Source: Chloroflexota bacterium (GTDB lineage: Bacteria > Chloroflexota > Anaerolineae > Aggregatilineales > Phototrophicaceae). From it: DNA of 54,611 nt. The translations under genes and the position numbers were made by a program. The notes beneath the pieces were generated by a model that was not told where the DNA came from, made no database searches, and worked only from the letters and a program-made list of their open reading frames with translations. Shown piece by piece: positions 15,890 to 25,847 of the stretch (within the stretch, counting starts at the first letter, position 1; each line of letters starts with the position of its first letter). The stretch covers positions 1 to 54,611 of the forward strand of contig VXLV01000100.1 in NCBI GenBank assembly GCA_009841405.1, read 5' to 3'.

Positions 15890-16000
15890 GCGGAGTTTCG
15901 CCTGTATGCGCGTTTAGGCGCATGCGCAATCGCGCGGCTATTCGGAGACGCAATCGCATTCCGCTCCTTTGACTGAGACGGGAAAGGCGGCTGGACGATC

Positions 16001-17434
16001 ATGCAATACAAGATGCTTATAGACGGGCAGTGGCGCGACGCCGCCGGCGGCGGCCGCTGGCAGGTGGTCAACCCGGCCACTGAAGAAGCAATCGCGGAGG
16101 TACCCTACGGCGACGCCGTAGATGTGGAGCGGGCGATCGCGGCGGCGAATGACGCGCTGCCGGGCTGGGGCGCGCTGACGGCCTACGACCGCGGCGCCGT
16201 CTTGCGCGATATCGCCGATGCCTTGCGCGCGAGAGCGGACAAGCTGGCGCCGATTATGACCGCGGAATGCGGCAAGCCTATCGGCGAGGCGCGCGGCGAA
16301 TGGGGCGCCTGCGCCGATCTTTTCGACTGGTTCGCCGAGGAGGGCAAGCGCGCCTACGGCCGCGTCATCCCGGCGCGCAAGGCGGGCAAGCGCCTGCTCT
16401 CCCTGCCGCAGTCGCTGGGCGTCGTCGCCACGATAACCGCCTGGAATTTTCCGGCTTATCTGTTGGCGCGGAAGTGGGCGGGCGCGCTGGCGGCGGGCTG
16501 CGCGATCGTCGGCCGCCCCAGCGAGTTGACGCCCATGAGCGCCATGGCGCTGGTGAACGTGATGCAGGAGGCGGGCATCCCGCCCGGCGTGGTCAACTTG
16601 ATCAACGGCGACCCGCAGCAAATGGGCGCGGCGATCATGCGCGACCCGCGCGTGCGCAAAGTCAGCTTCACCGGCTCGCAGCGCGTCGGCCAGATTTTGA
16701 TGCGGCAGGCGGCCGACGGCATCAAAAAGCTCGGCATGGAGCTGGGCGGCAGCGCGCCGGTGCTGGTGTTTGCAGACGCCGATATCGCGTGGGCGGCGGC
16801 CCAGGGCGCCATGGCGAAATTCCGCAACAACGGCCAGGTCTGTATCTCGCCGACGCGATTCTATGTCGAGCAGCCGGCGCTGGAAGAATTTCTCGACGCC
16901 GTCAAGATCGAGACGGAGAAGCTGGTCGTCGGCGATGGCATGAAGGAAGCCGTCACCAACGGACCGCTGGTCAGCCGCGCCGGGCGCGACAAGGTCGAGC
17001 GATTCGTGGCTGATGCCGTCTCCAAGCGGGCGGCGGTGGTCGCCGGCGGCGCGCGCCCCGACATCGAAAAGGGCTACTTCTATCAGCCGACGGTTTTGAC
17101 CGATGTGACGACTGATATGCAAATCGGATGCGATGAAGTATTCGGGCCGGTGATGGCGGTCAGCACATTCGACAGCGTCGAGGAAGCGCTGCGGCTGGCC
17201 AATGACACGCCGTATGGCCTGGCCGGCTACGTGATGACCCGGGATCTGTCAGTCGCGACGCGCGTATACGAGGGGCTCGAATTTGGCATCGTCGGCGTCA
17301 ATGATATGGTGCCGGCCACGGCCGAGGCGCCTTTCGGCGGGACCAAGACCAGCGGCTTCGGGCGCGAAGGCGGGCAAGAGGGCCTTTACGAGTATATGGA
17401 TCAGAAGTTTGTGTCGATCGGGCTGGATGTTTAG
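16001..17434 (+). CDS. Aldehyde dehydrogenase (NAD(P)-dependent)
   Basis: 477-aa cytoplasmic enzyme oxidising aldehydes to acids. Seen: AWNFP at 147-151, the FTGS turn at 223-226, catalytic base Glu247 (GMELGGSAP) and nucleophile Cys281 (NNGQVCISPTR). It is closest in style to the succinate-semialdehyde / glycolaldehyde dehydrogenase group. Unusually, the cofactor-binding KPSE motif reads RPSE (GRPSELTP, 171-178), replacing the conserved lysine by arginine. GGAAAGG lies about 13 nt before ATG 16001. It ends 9 nt from the convergent end of the beta-helix array. Its substrate is not evident. Confidence 0.93.
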   Translation: MQYKMLIDGQWRDAAGGGRWQVVNPATEEAIAEVPYGDAVDVERAIAAANDALPGWGALTAYDRGAVLRDIADALRARADKLAPIMTAECGKPIGEARGEWGACADLFDWFAEEGKRAYGRVIPARKAGKRLLSLPQSLGVVATITAWNFPAYLLARKWAGALAAGCAIVGRPSELTPMSAMALVNVMQEAGIPPGVVNLINGDPQQMGAAIMRDPRVRKVSFTGSQRVGQILMRQAADGIKKLGMELGGSAPVLVFADADIAWAAAQGAMAKFRNNGQVCISPTRFYVEQPALEEFLDAVKIETEKLVVGDGMKEAVTNGPLVSRAGRDKVERFVADAVSKRAAVVAGGARPDIEKGYFYQPTVLTDVTTDMQIGCDEVFGPVMAVSTFDSVEEALRLANDTPYGLAGYVMTRDLSVATRVYEGLEFGIVGVNDMVPATAEAPFGGTKTSGFGREGGQEGLYEYMDQKFVSIGLDV

Positions 17435-17443
17435 CCGGCGACG

Positions 17444-20400
17444 CTATTCGCCCGTGAATTCCACCGCGCCGATATCGCAGCCTGAGCCCTGTGGCCGCGG
17501 ATTGCCGAGTTGGTCGGTCGGCGGGCAATGGGCCGGGTCCGCGGCGTCGATGGCGGGGCTGGAAGCGCGAAGAGTTAGGTAGACGGGTGAGACCGAAAAG
17601 CCGGCAAATGCGGGACTGCCGGTCAACTCGCTCGCGCAAGAGCCGTCTTCAATTAAATTGCCGCTGTTTGCTCGAAGCCGACCGACGCACAGCATCCCGA
17701 TTTCTGTGCTGCCGGCAATGATACTGTTGCGCAAGCGCAGGCGGCTATCTTGATCATCGGTGTAGATCGCATGGCCTCGGTTTTCCCCTTCGACTTCATT
17801 ATCGACCATGGTCGCGTGTATTATGTCGATATTGGCGCGTCCGTGGATGGTCATCGCGCCACCTTTGGCCGACCGATTGCCGAGAAAAGTGCTGTTGGTG
17901 ACAGTTCCCTCGCCGTTAGGTCCTACCATTAACGCACCGCCGTTCCAGTCTCCGCGGTTGTAGACGAAGGTGCTGTTGCTGATATCCAGTTGCTGGCTGG
18001 AAACGTAAACGGCGCCGCCGATCCAATCGGCGCGATTTTCTGAAAAGTGGCTGCGATTTACTGTGAGCCCGGATGCTTCGCTGCTCGCGTATATCGCGCC
18101 GCCGCGGTCGGCAAAGTTGCGTACAAATTGGGCGTCATAGACTTCGACACGCGCGCCGCTGTGGGCGAATAGCGCGCCGCCCTCCCAAGGGCTGTAGCCG
18201 TGGGCAAGCGTCAAATCGTTAATAGTGAGATTGCCGCCATCTACTTCAAGAATTCGATACAAGTTGTTGCCGCTGATCGTATGCCCGCTGCCTTCAATCG
18301 TAATAGTTCCGGTAATCGCGGGCAGGCGGTGACGCAAGGTGATGTCCTCGGTGATGGTAATGATGTCATGATTTGTCCCGGCCGGGCAGTAGCCGACGGC
18401 GCTGTTGGTGTTGGCGGCCAGAATCTGATCATACAACGTACAGACTGGCGGGGCCGGCGGCGCTGTGGCAGCAAAGTCCGACGTGGCTTCAATGGCGCCG
18501 ATATCACAGCTGGCGCCAAATGGCCGTGGCGTTCCATCTTGGTCAGTGTCTAGGCAGAATTTGGGATCGGCGGCGTTGATTAGCGGACTGCCATCTTGCG
18601 GCGCAAAGAGACCAGTTGCTCGGGGTAACTCCATCAGCAGCGGGTCGCCATCGAATTCTGGATAGCAGGTCCCGTCTTGGATGAAATTGCCGACATTCTG
18701 ATCCAAATGTCCTTCGCAATCCGCGTTGTCGGAGCTGCCGGTAATGAGGGTATTTCGCAGGCTGATCCTTCCCCAGTCTTTATCCGCGCGAAATATAGCG
18801 TCGCCGCCGTTTCGACCATGATTATCCATCAGGGATACGTGCGTTAGCGTTATATCGTCGTTTTTGACATAAATGGCGCCGCCACGGTTTGCCTCGTTGT
18901 GTGCCAATGTACTGTTGTCGATGCGCAGATTATCAGACGATAGAATCGCGCCGCCGTACACCTCGGCGCTGTTGTGGCTTAGTATGCTGTGGCTGATTTC
19001 AGCATGCCCTAACACATTGATTGCGCCACCACTGTAGTGAGCGTAATTGCCGAGAAACTGACTTTGAGTTACGTGCATTTGCGAGTCGAACCACATCATG
19101 ATCGCGCCGCCTCTCGTCGCCACGTTGTTGGTGAACGATATGTTCGTGGCTTTGAGTACTGCCCAATGTCCGAGCGAGATGGCTCCGCCCGCCCTTTCTT
19201 GCGCATTGCCGTTGGTCAGCGTTAAATCATTGATGGTGAAATTACCCCTGTCCACGTCAAAGATTTGAAAACGATCATCTCCGTTAACAGTGTGCCCCTT
19301 GCCTTCAATGGTGATGTCGCTCGTAATGCGAGGCAGCGGCGCCATGAGCGTGATATCTTCAGTGAGTTCAATGGTATCGGCGCCGTTTCCAGCCGGGCAA
19401 GCGCCAATCCAGCGATCCTGATTGGCGGCAATTATCTGAAATGACAGATTGCATGTCGACTCAATGGAAATCGCTGGCGGCGCGGCCGTGGTGGATTCGA
19501 TTGCGCCGATATCACAGTTGTCGTCATGTAAACGCGGCGTTCCGAGTTGATCGGTCTCTAAACAGAATTCGGAATCAGCTGCATCAACAGCCGGGCTGCC
19601 ATCGCGCAAGGGTCGATAGCCAGAAGCGCTCTCGTATTCGCCAAGCAGCGAGTCGCCGCCCAGAGGCGCCCGGCACGACCAGTCCGCAATCAGATTGCCG
19701 CGATGTTGCTCGAGAATGCCGATGCAGTCGTAATGACCGGTTGCGCGGCTATCAATAATACTGTTTCGCAAACGGACTAGTCCGCCTCGGCTGTATAGTC
19801 CATCCCCTCCAAAATCGGATACATTATCCGCCAGCGTCAAGTGTGTCAGGGTCACGTCGGCGCCGTCGACCTCAATTGCGCCGCCTTGATAAGCGTGGTT
19901 GGCAATGAAAGTGCTGTTCCGAACGCGTAGTCGTCCCCGCATGGCGTCTATAGCGCCACCTTCTCCTCTTGAATAGTTGCCACTGAAGCTGCTGTTGCTG
20001 ATATTCACCGTTCCGCCGTTTACTTGGATTGCGCCACCGCCAAATTCAGACTCATTCTCGAGGAATTCGCTGCCATGAATATCAAGTTGAACATTCCAGG
20101 TTGCTGTGTAGATTGCGCCGCCAGCACCGGCTCTGTTGCTCTTGAAGATTGAATTTCGAATGATAACAAGCGCGCCATTGCGAAGGCGAATGGCGCCGCC
20201 CTTTGCGTGTCGCTGTTCGCCAAGGCTGCCCTCAGACACAGTTAGATGGCTAATCGTGAGCTTTGCGCCAGCTACATCAAAGATTCGGAACTTATTGTCT
20301 CCGCTAATCGTGAAATCCCGGCCGTCAATCGCAATCACCGACTCGATCGCCGGCAACTCCTCGCTCAGTGTGACATCCCTGCTCAGCGAAATGGTATCCG

Positions 20401-20572
20401 CGCCGGCGCCGGCCAGGCAGCCGCCACTCGGCTCATCCGTATTCGCCGCCGTGATAGCATCGTGCAGGCTGCAGGCCTCGTCCACGTGAATGACCGCCGC
20501 CAATACTTCGTGGCTGGATACGCCGAATAGACAGATCAGCGCAAGCGCGAGTGCCAGCCAGCGGCTCTGCAA
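17444..20572 (-). CDS. Secreted beta-helix protein P10 (three modules, no SH3b)
   Basis: About 1042 aa: a signal peptide (about 1-25) and three parallel beta-helix modules of about 330 residues. Each module opens with a Cys pair around an AANTD motif (CSLHDAITAANTDEPSGGC and two variants) and closes with FC--TDQ--TPRP---CDIGA-E. Between are Pmp-like GGAI and NSSF--N repeats and the LTHVT--DN, LRN(S/T)II motifs of choice-of-anchor Q type proteins. It ends at the third module (GAVEFTGE) with no SH3b domain, unlike its nine paralogs. The start is unclear: TTG 20572 has a weak site, while AGGAGG at 20596-20601 points to an in-frame ATC at 20590. It is last in the row after a 159-base gap. Confidence 0.88.
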   Translation of the reverse strand: MQSRWLALALALICLFGVSSHEVLAAVIHVDEACSLHDAITAANTDEPSGGCLAGAGADTISLSRDVTLSEELPAIESVIAIDGRDFTISGDNKFRIFDVAGAKLTISHLTVSEGSLGEQRHAKGGAIRLRNGALVIIRNSIFKSNRAGAGGAIYTATWNVQLDIHGSEFLENESEFGGGAIQVNGGTVNISNSSFSGNYSRGEGGAIDAMRGRLRVRNSTFIANHAYQGGAIEVDGADVTLTHLTLADNVSDFGGDGLYSRGGLVRLRNSIIDSRATGHYDCIGILEQHRGNLIADWSCRAPLGGDSLLGEYESASGYRPLRDGSPAVDAADSEFCLETDQLGTPRLHDDNCDIGAIESTTAAPPAISIESTCNLSFQIIAANQDRWIGACPAGNGADTIELTEDITLMAPLPRITSDITIEGKGHTVNGDDRFQIFDVDRGNFTINDLTLTNGNAQERAGGAISLGHWAVLKATNISFTNNVATRGGAIMMWFDSQMHVTQSQFLGNYAHYSGGAINVLGHAEISHSILSHNSAEVYGGAILSSDNLRIDNSTLAHNEANRGGAIYVKNDDITLTHVSLMDNHGRNGGDAIFRADKDWGRISLRNTLITGSSDNADCEGHLDQNVGNFIQDGTCYPEFDGDPLLMELPRATGLFAPQDGSPLINAADPKFCLDTDQDGTPRPFGASCDIGAIEATSDFAATAPPAPPVCTLYDQILAANTNSAVGYCPAGTNHDIITITEDITLRHRLPAITGTITIEGSGHTISGNNLYRILEVDGGNLTINDLTLAHGYSPWEGGALFAHSGARVEVYDAQFVRNFADRGGAIYASSEASGLTVNRSHFSENRADWIGGAVYVSSQQLDISNSTFVYNRGDWNGGALMVGPNGEGTVTNSTFLGNRSAKGGAMTIHGRANIDIIHATMVDNEVEGENRGHAIYTDDQDSRLRLRNSIIAGSTEIGMLCVGRLRANSGNLIEDGSCASELTGSPAFAGFSVSPVYLTLRASSPAIDAADPAHCPPTDQLGNPRPQGSGCDIGAVEFTGE

Positions 20573-20731
20573 TATGTATCGTCCTACGATGACGCCCTCC
20601 TGATTGGCATTTGCCTCTCAAGATAGAGCAGCCCCGGTGGGCGAGCAAGCCAGCCGGCCGCAGCGGTGGCGAAGCGTCGGTTTGCCAAGTTCCGCTCCCA
20701 CCGAGCTATGCGCGCGCCCAGCGAACCTCCG

Positions 20732-23700
20732 TCAGCCGCAGACGCCTTCGGCAATCACATAATCCGCGCTGATCCAGCCCGTCCGGCCCCCATACGCGAC
20801 CCGGAACCAGCCCGCCGTCCGCGCGCTCGCGCCGAGGGTCGCTCCCGCTGGGACTGTCCCAAGCTTTTCCCCGCCGGGCCCAGCGCGGAAGTTGAGCGCG
20901 TGCGTGGTCGTCACAGCGCAATCGGATACGTCTCGCGGAACCGGTACAGTCTCAATCGCGCCGATGTCGCAGCCGCCGCCCTGTGGTCGAGGGCTGCCTT
21001 TCTGATCGGCCGCTGTGCAGAATCTCGCGTCGGCGGCGTCGATGGCTGGGCTGCCGGGCAAGGGCGCATGCCAGGCGGGGTCGCCCGTCAAATCGCCCAG
21101 CAGCGGGTCGCCGGCGAGCTTCGCTCTACAGGCGCTGTCCGCGGCCAGAATTCCGATGCTTTGCGTAATCCTTCCGACACAAACTTCGTCCGGCATGTCG
21201 CTGGCGATGATGCTGTTGCGGATATAGAAACCGCTATTGTTGCGGTGGATCCATAGCGCGTGGCCGGCGCCGTACTGGTGATACAGGCCGCCGCGATTAT
21301 CGAGCATGGTGACATGCGTCAAGGTAATCGGAGGATAGCCGGCGCTGATGGCGCCGCCCCAGCTGCTTGCGCTATTGCCGCTGAAGGTGCTGTTGGCAAT
21401 GCGGACTTCGCCGCCGCCGCCGGTGGCAATTGCGCCGCCCGTACTCGCCTGGTTTTCGACGAAGCTGCTGCCAGTGATGGTTAGCTGGCCCGCGCGCATG
21501 TCGATGGCGCCACCGTGGCTGTCAATCGCTGTATTGCGCTCGAAGCTGCTGTCCATCACCGTCAGTTTGCTGTTGCGGCCGAACATGGTAATGGCGCCGC
21601 CGTACTTCGCGCGGTTGTCGACAAACCTGCTATTGCGGACCGCGACTGACGCGTCAGCCAGCATTTCGATAGCGCCGCCGTTTCCGCGCGGATTGCTGCC
21701 CGCGGTCAAGGTCAGATCGACCAGTTGCAGCCAGGTCCCTTTGACGGTGAAGATGCGAAAACGACCATCGCCGCTGATCGCATGGCCATTGCCCTCAATT
21801 CGGAGCCCGCTGGTGATTGTCGGCAGCGGGCGACCAAGCACGATGTCCTCGCTCAGCGTGATGGTATCAGCGCCGCTACCCGCCGGGCAGGCGCCGGATG
21901 GTCGGTCGGTGTTGGCCGCCAAAATCTGGTCGTACAATCCGCAGACGGGTAGCATGGTATCGGGCTGTGCCGGGCGCGCAGTGGTCGATTCGATCGCCCC
22001 GATATCGCACGCGCCGCCCTGTGGCCGCGGTGTGCCGAGTTGGTCGGTCGGCGGGCAATAGCTTGGGTCGGCCGCGTCTAAGGCCGGGCTGCCGTCCAGG
22101 GGCGCGCGCCAGGCGGGCGAGCCGGTCAGCTCGCCCAGCATGGGCTCGCCGAAGCGGCCGGACGTGATGCAAGTCCCGTCCTCGCTCAGATTGCCGACCA
22201 TCTGCGTCAGTCCGCCGCTGCAATCGTGGGCGTCTCCGCCGCCGCCGACGATGCTGTTGCGCAGGTAGATCGCGCTGCTCAGATTCTTGATGGCGTTGCC
22301 GTTTGACTGGGTGGCGATATTATTCAGCATCGTCACATGCGTCAGCGTGGCGCGGCCGGAGAGGGCGTTGAGCACGCCGCCGCCGATCGCCGAATTGTCA
22401 TTAAAGGTGCTGTTGCCCACAGTCAGCCCGCCATACTCCGTATGCAGCGCGCCGCCGAAAGAACCAGCGACATTCTTTTCGAAACTGCTCTTGCTAATCG
22501 CGACCCGCCCGCGCGTCGCCGCGATCGCGCCGCCATCATTTCGTGATCGATTGCCGACGAAAATGCTGCGGTTGACTGTGGCGCTGGCGTTCGCGCTCTG
22601 TGTCGCGATTGCGCCGCCGACGTCTGCCGAGTTCCTGAAGAAGGTAACTCCTTCAACGGCCACGCGGCCGCTGCCGCGCACTCGGATCGCTCCGCCATAA
22701 GTGGCGCGACCATGCTGGATCGTCATATTCTTCAGCGCAAGGTTGCCGCGCTCAATGTCGAAGACGCGGCTGCGGCCGCTGCCGCTGATGGTATAACCGT
22801 TGCCTTCGATGGTGATCTCGCTGGTAACGGTTGGCAGCGCCTCGCGCAGCGTCACGTCGCCGGTCAAGCTGATCGTGTCAGCGCCGCTTCCCGCCGGGCA
22901 GCCGCCAGAGGGCGCGTCGGTGTTGGCGGCGATGATTTGATCCGCCAGAGGGCAAGCCGGGGGCGGCACAATCGGCGTCGGCGCCAGGCGCGCAGTCGCG
23001 GACTCGATCGCGCCGATGTCGCAGCCGCCGCCATGTGGACGCGGGGTCCCGACTTGATCGCTTTCGAGGCAATGCTCGGGATCGGCCGCATCCAGGGCCG
23101 GGCTGCCATCAAGCAGCGGAAACCGGGCGGGCGCGCCAGTCAATTCGCCGAGCAGCGGGTCGGTCCGGGTTTCCATCAAGCTGCAAGTTCCGTCCTGGCT
23201 GAGATTTCCGCGCGCTTCGGTCAAGCCGTTGAGGCAGGCTTGCCCGCCGGGCTGCGCGCCGCCAACTATGCTGTTGTAAAGGCGAATCTCGCCGGCCGTG
23301 CGATGAATCGCGCCGGCGCCGGCCGGCTTGGCCGAATTGTTCATCATGGTCACATGCGTCAGGGTTGCTACAGAGGCAAAGACTTCCAGCGCGCCGCCGG
23401 CGTTTGCCGAATTGCCAGCGAAGGTGCTGTTGCTGATGGACATCCGCGTCTCTTCGTGCGCGGCCAATGCTCCGCCGTCGTATTGCGCCCGGTTCCTCTG
23501 GAAGCTGCTGGACTTGATGTCGACCTGGCTGCCGTAGCTGAAGATCGCGCCGCCATAGGCTTCGGCGCTGTTACCGATGAGGCTGCTGTTGCGGAGGTCG
23601 AGCGTTACGTCGCCGTTCGCGGCGATTGCGCCCCCTTGAAAAGCCCTGCTGTCGCTGAAAGTGACTCGCCTGGCGCTGACCCGCGCGCCGTTACGCGCGC

Positions 23701-24049
23701 GCAACGCGCCGCCGTCTTCATCTTCCGGCGCCTTGCCTTCGGTCAGCGTCAGATCGATCAACGTCAGCTGGCCGCCGTCTACGTCAAAGATGCGTTGCTC
23801 GCCAGCGCCGCTGATCGTGTGACCGTCTCCGGTAATGGCGAGCTCGCCCGTGATCGGCGGCAGCGGCGCGGCGAGAAGGACGTCCGCGCTCAGTTGTATC
23901 GCGCCGCTTCCGGCGCGGTTGGCGGCGGCGATTTCCGCGCGCAGGCTGTCAAAATCATCAGCGGCGCTCGCTAATGGCAGGGGCGCAAGAGAAGCCATCA
24001 GCGCAAGACACAACAGAAAGAGCAAATATTGGGCGCGCGAAACGGTCAT
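20732..24049 (-). CDS. Secreted beta-helix / SH3b protein P9 (three modules)
   Basis: 1105 aa, the longest of the family. A signal peptide occupies about 1-30. Module 1 is of the Cys-free opening type (DDFDSLRAEIAAANRAGSG), followed by two Cys-type modules (CPLADQIIAANTDAPSGGC and CGLYDQILAANTDRPSGAC) joined by a Pro-rich linker (APTPIVPPPACP). GGAI / N-S-F--N rungs repeat throughout. The last ~60 residues are an SH3b domain opening C-VTTTHALNFRAGPGG and closing EGVCG, so two cysteines bracket it. GGGGAG is 6 nt before ATG 24049. The preceding paralog ends 45 nt upstream. Predicted to be exported and probably surface-bound; ligand unknown. Confidence 0.9.
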   Translation of the reverse strand: MTVSRAQYLLFLLCLALMASLAPLPLASAADDFDSLRAEIAAANRAGSGAIQLSADVLLAAPLPPITGELAITGDGHTISGAGEQRIFDVDGGQLTLIDLTLTEGKAPEDEDGGALRARNGARVSARRVTFSDSRAFQGGAIAANGDVTLDLRNSSLIGNSAEAYGGAIFSYGSQVDIKSSSFQRNRAQYDGGALAAHEETRMSISNSTFAGNSANAGGALEVFASVATLTHVTMMNNSAKPAGAGAIHRTAGEIRLYNSIVGGAQPGGQACLNGLTEARGNLSQDGTCSLMETRTDPLLGELTGAPARFPLLDGSPALDAADPEHCLESDQVGTPRPHGGGCDIGAIESATARLAPTPIVPPPACPLADQIIAANTDAPSGGCPAGSGADTISLTGDVTLREALPTVTSEITIEGNGYTISGSGRSRVFDIERGNLALKNMTIQHGRATYGGAIRVRGSGRVAVEGVTFFRNSADVGGAIATQSANASATVNRSIFVGNRSRNDGGAIAATRGRVAISKSSFEKNVAGSFGGALHTEYGGLTVGNSTFNDNSAIGGGVLNALSGRATLTHVTMLNNIATQSNGNAIKNLSSAIYLRNSIVGGGGDAHDCSGGLTQMVGNLSEDGTCITSGRFGEPMLGELTGSPAWRAPLDGSPALDAADPSYCPPTDQLGTPRPQGGACDIGAIESTTARPAQPDTMLPVCGLYDQILAANTDRPSGACPAGSGADTITLSEDIVLGRPLPTITSGLRIEGNGHAISGDGRFRIFTVKGTWLQLVDLTLTAGSNPRGNGGAIEMLADASVAVRNSRFVDNRAKYGGAITMFGRNSKLTVMDSSFERNTAIDSHGGAIDMRAGQLTITGSSFVENQASTGGAIATGGGGEVRIANSTFSGNSASSWGGAISAGYPPITLTHVTMLDNRGGLYHQYGAGHALWIHRNNSGFYIRNSIIASDMPDEVCVGRITQSIGILAADSACRAKLAGDPLLGDLTGDPAWHAPLPGSPAIDAADARFCTAADQKGSPRPQGGGCDIGAIETVPVPRDVSDCAVTTTHALNFRAGPGGEKLGTVPAGATLGASARTAGWFRVAYGGRTGWISADYVIAEGVCG

Positions 24050-24094
24050 TTGACACTCCCCATAGATTTCGATTTGCGCAGGCCAGGCGCGCGC

Positions 24095-25821
24095 TCAGCC
24101 GCATTCGCCTTCCGCGACAACATAATCCGCGCTGATCCAGCCCGCCACGCCATCATTGTCAACCTGCAACCATCCCCGCGTCCGCGCCGCCGCCGCGAGC
24201 TTCTTGTTTGCCGGCACGAATCCCACGCGAACCCGCCCGGCCCAGCGCGGAAGTTCAACTGGCGCGTCGTTGTCACGCTACACGCCGACAGCGCCCGCTC
24301 AAACGGGACCGATTGAAAGGCGCCGATGTCGCAGGCGCCCGCTTGCGGACGCGCTCGGCCTGCTTGATCAGAGGCCACGCAATATCTGGCATCCGCCGCG
24401 TGAAGCGCCGCGCTGCCCGCCTGCACGGGCATATAAAAGGGCGAACCGACCGGATCCTCATACAGGGGGCCGCCACGAAGCGCTGGCGAACAGGAGCCGT
24501 CCTCGATCAGATTACCGCTATTCTGGCTGAGCCGGCCGGCGCAATCGCTGCCTGTACTGCTCGCGATGATGCTATTGCTTAATCGCAGCTGCCCCGAGCT
24601 CTGGTTTATCCCGCCGCCTCGGTAGGCGCGGTTGTCCAGCAGAGTGAGATGCGTCGGCATTGCCGTGCCGCCGCCAACATAGATAGCGCCGCCACTACTG
24701 TCTCTGGCTGAATTATGCATGAAGCTGCTATTGGTGATGGTCGCCGCGCCCTGAACGGCCTCGACCGCGCCGCCGGAGAAGTCGGCGTGGTTGCGCTGGA
24801 AACTGCTGTTGGCGATTTCCACGACGCCGCCGTCGATGTTAATCGCGCCACCCGCGTGGGTAATGATTGCGTTCCGGTTGCGCGTCAGCGACGCCTCACC
24901 ATGACTATTGGCGGCATTACGGGAAAAACTGCTGCCGTTGACCGTGAGGCGCGCGTTCGGGCTGGTCGTGGCGATTGCGCCGCCCCAGCCGGCCGCGTTG
25001 TCTTCGAATACGGCATTGTTGACCGTCAGCCGGCCGCCAGCATTCAGCTTGATCGCGCCGCCGCTGTCATGCGGGTTGCTGCCCCGGTTCGGGGTCAGAT
25101 TGTTCATGATGACATCGCCGCCGGCGCCATGCGGCCGCGCCCGGCCCGGTTGGTCCGCCGCCGCGCAGAATTCCGCCGCCACGGCATTGATCGCCGGGCT
25201 GTCGTCTTGCAGCGGCCGGTATGCCGGCTGGCCGATCAAGTCGCCCAGCAATGCATTGCCGCACAGTAAGGGCGAGCGAGAACCATCGGCTATGAAGTTG
25301 CCGGCGTTCTCGTCCAACCCGGCTTGACAGACGTCGCCGGCGCCCCGGCCGACCACGATGCTGTTGCGCATGACGAGCGTTCCGCCGCGCTTGCTGAGGG
25401 CGTCGCCGCCATGAAAGGCGAGGTTGCGCGAGAAGGTGAGGTGGGTCAGCACGGTGTCCGCGCCACTTGCGCTCAGCGCGCCGCCGCGCTCGCCTTCGGG
25501 CGCTTGACCGGCGGCAAGCGTCAAATCTGCAAGGGTCAGGCCGCCGCCGTCGACATCGAAAATGCGGCGCCGGCCAAGGCCGTTGATCGTATGGCCCGCG
25601 CCATCGAAAATGACAGTTCCCCCTATTCGCGGCATCGCTCCGCCCAGAAAGACGTCGCTACTTAATGTGATGGCGCCGCTGCTATTGCGATTGGCTGCTT
25701 CGATCTTGTCATACAGACTGTCATAATCATCGGCGGCCTCCGCCTGTGGCACAGGCGCAAACACCGTCGCCAAAACAATTGGCCAGACAGAGCGCAAGGC
25801 AAGCGCCCGCGCAACAGCCAT
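24095..25821 (-). pseudogene. Beta-helix / SH3b paralog P8, frameshifted and module-fused
   Basis: The frame opens at ATG 25821 (AGGAG 6-7 nt upstream) with a signal peptide and reads normally to LNFRAGPGG. There a run of C on the plus strand at 24232-24234 is one base short, so the frame leaves the SH3b sequence and runs on to 24046. In the other frame the missing tail is intact (GWVSADYVV, EGECG) and stops at 24095. The span of 1727 nt is one base short of a multiple of three. The body is also altered: the first module's end (RARPHGAGGDV) joins directly to MNNLTPNRG of the next, deleting the linker and the Cys-rich opening. A sequencing error could explain the frameshift, not the fusion. 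Confidence 0.8.
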
Positions 25822-25847
25822 GTCAAACTCCTGGCGAATCCCGGGCC

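Noticed and set aside
15785..15976. A 63-codon frame between the IclR gene and the aldehyde dehydrogenase gene
   Set aside because: No ribosome site, no family resemblance, and it overlaps the candidate operator.
22712..23974. A 420-codon plus-strand frame within the beta-helix array, and similar long ones at 48125-49960 (minus) and 15938-17122 (minus)
   Set aside because: Each is exactly antisense to a convincing gene and shows no domain, ribosome site or signal of its own.
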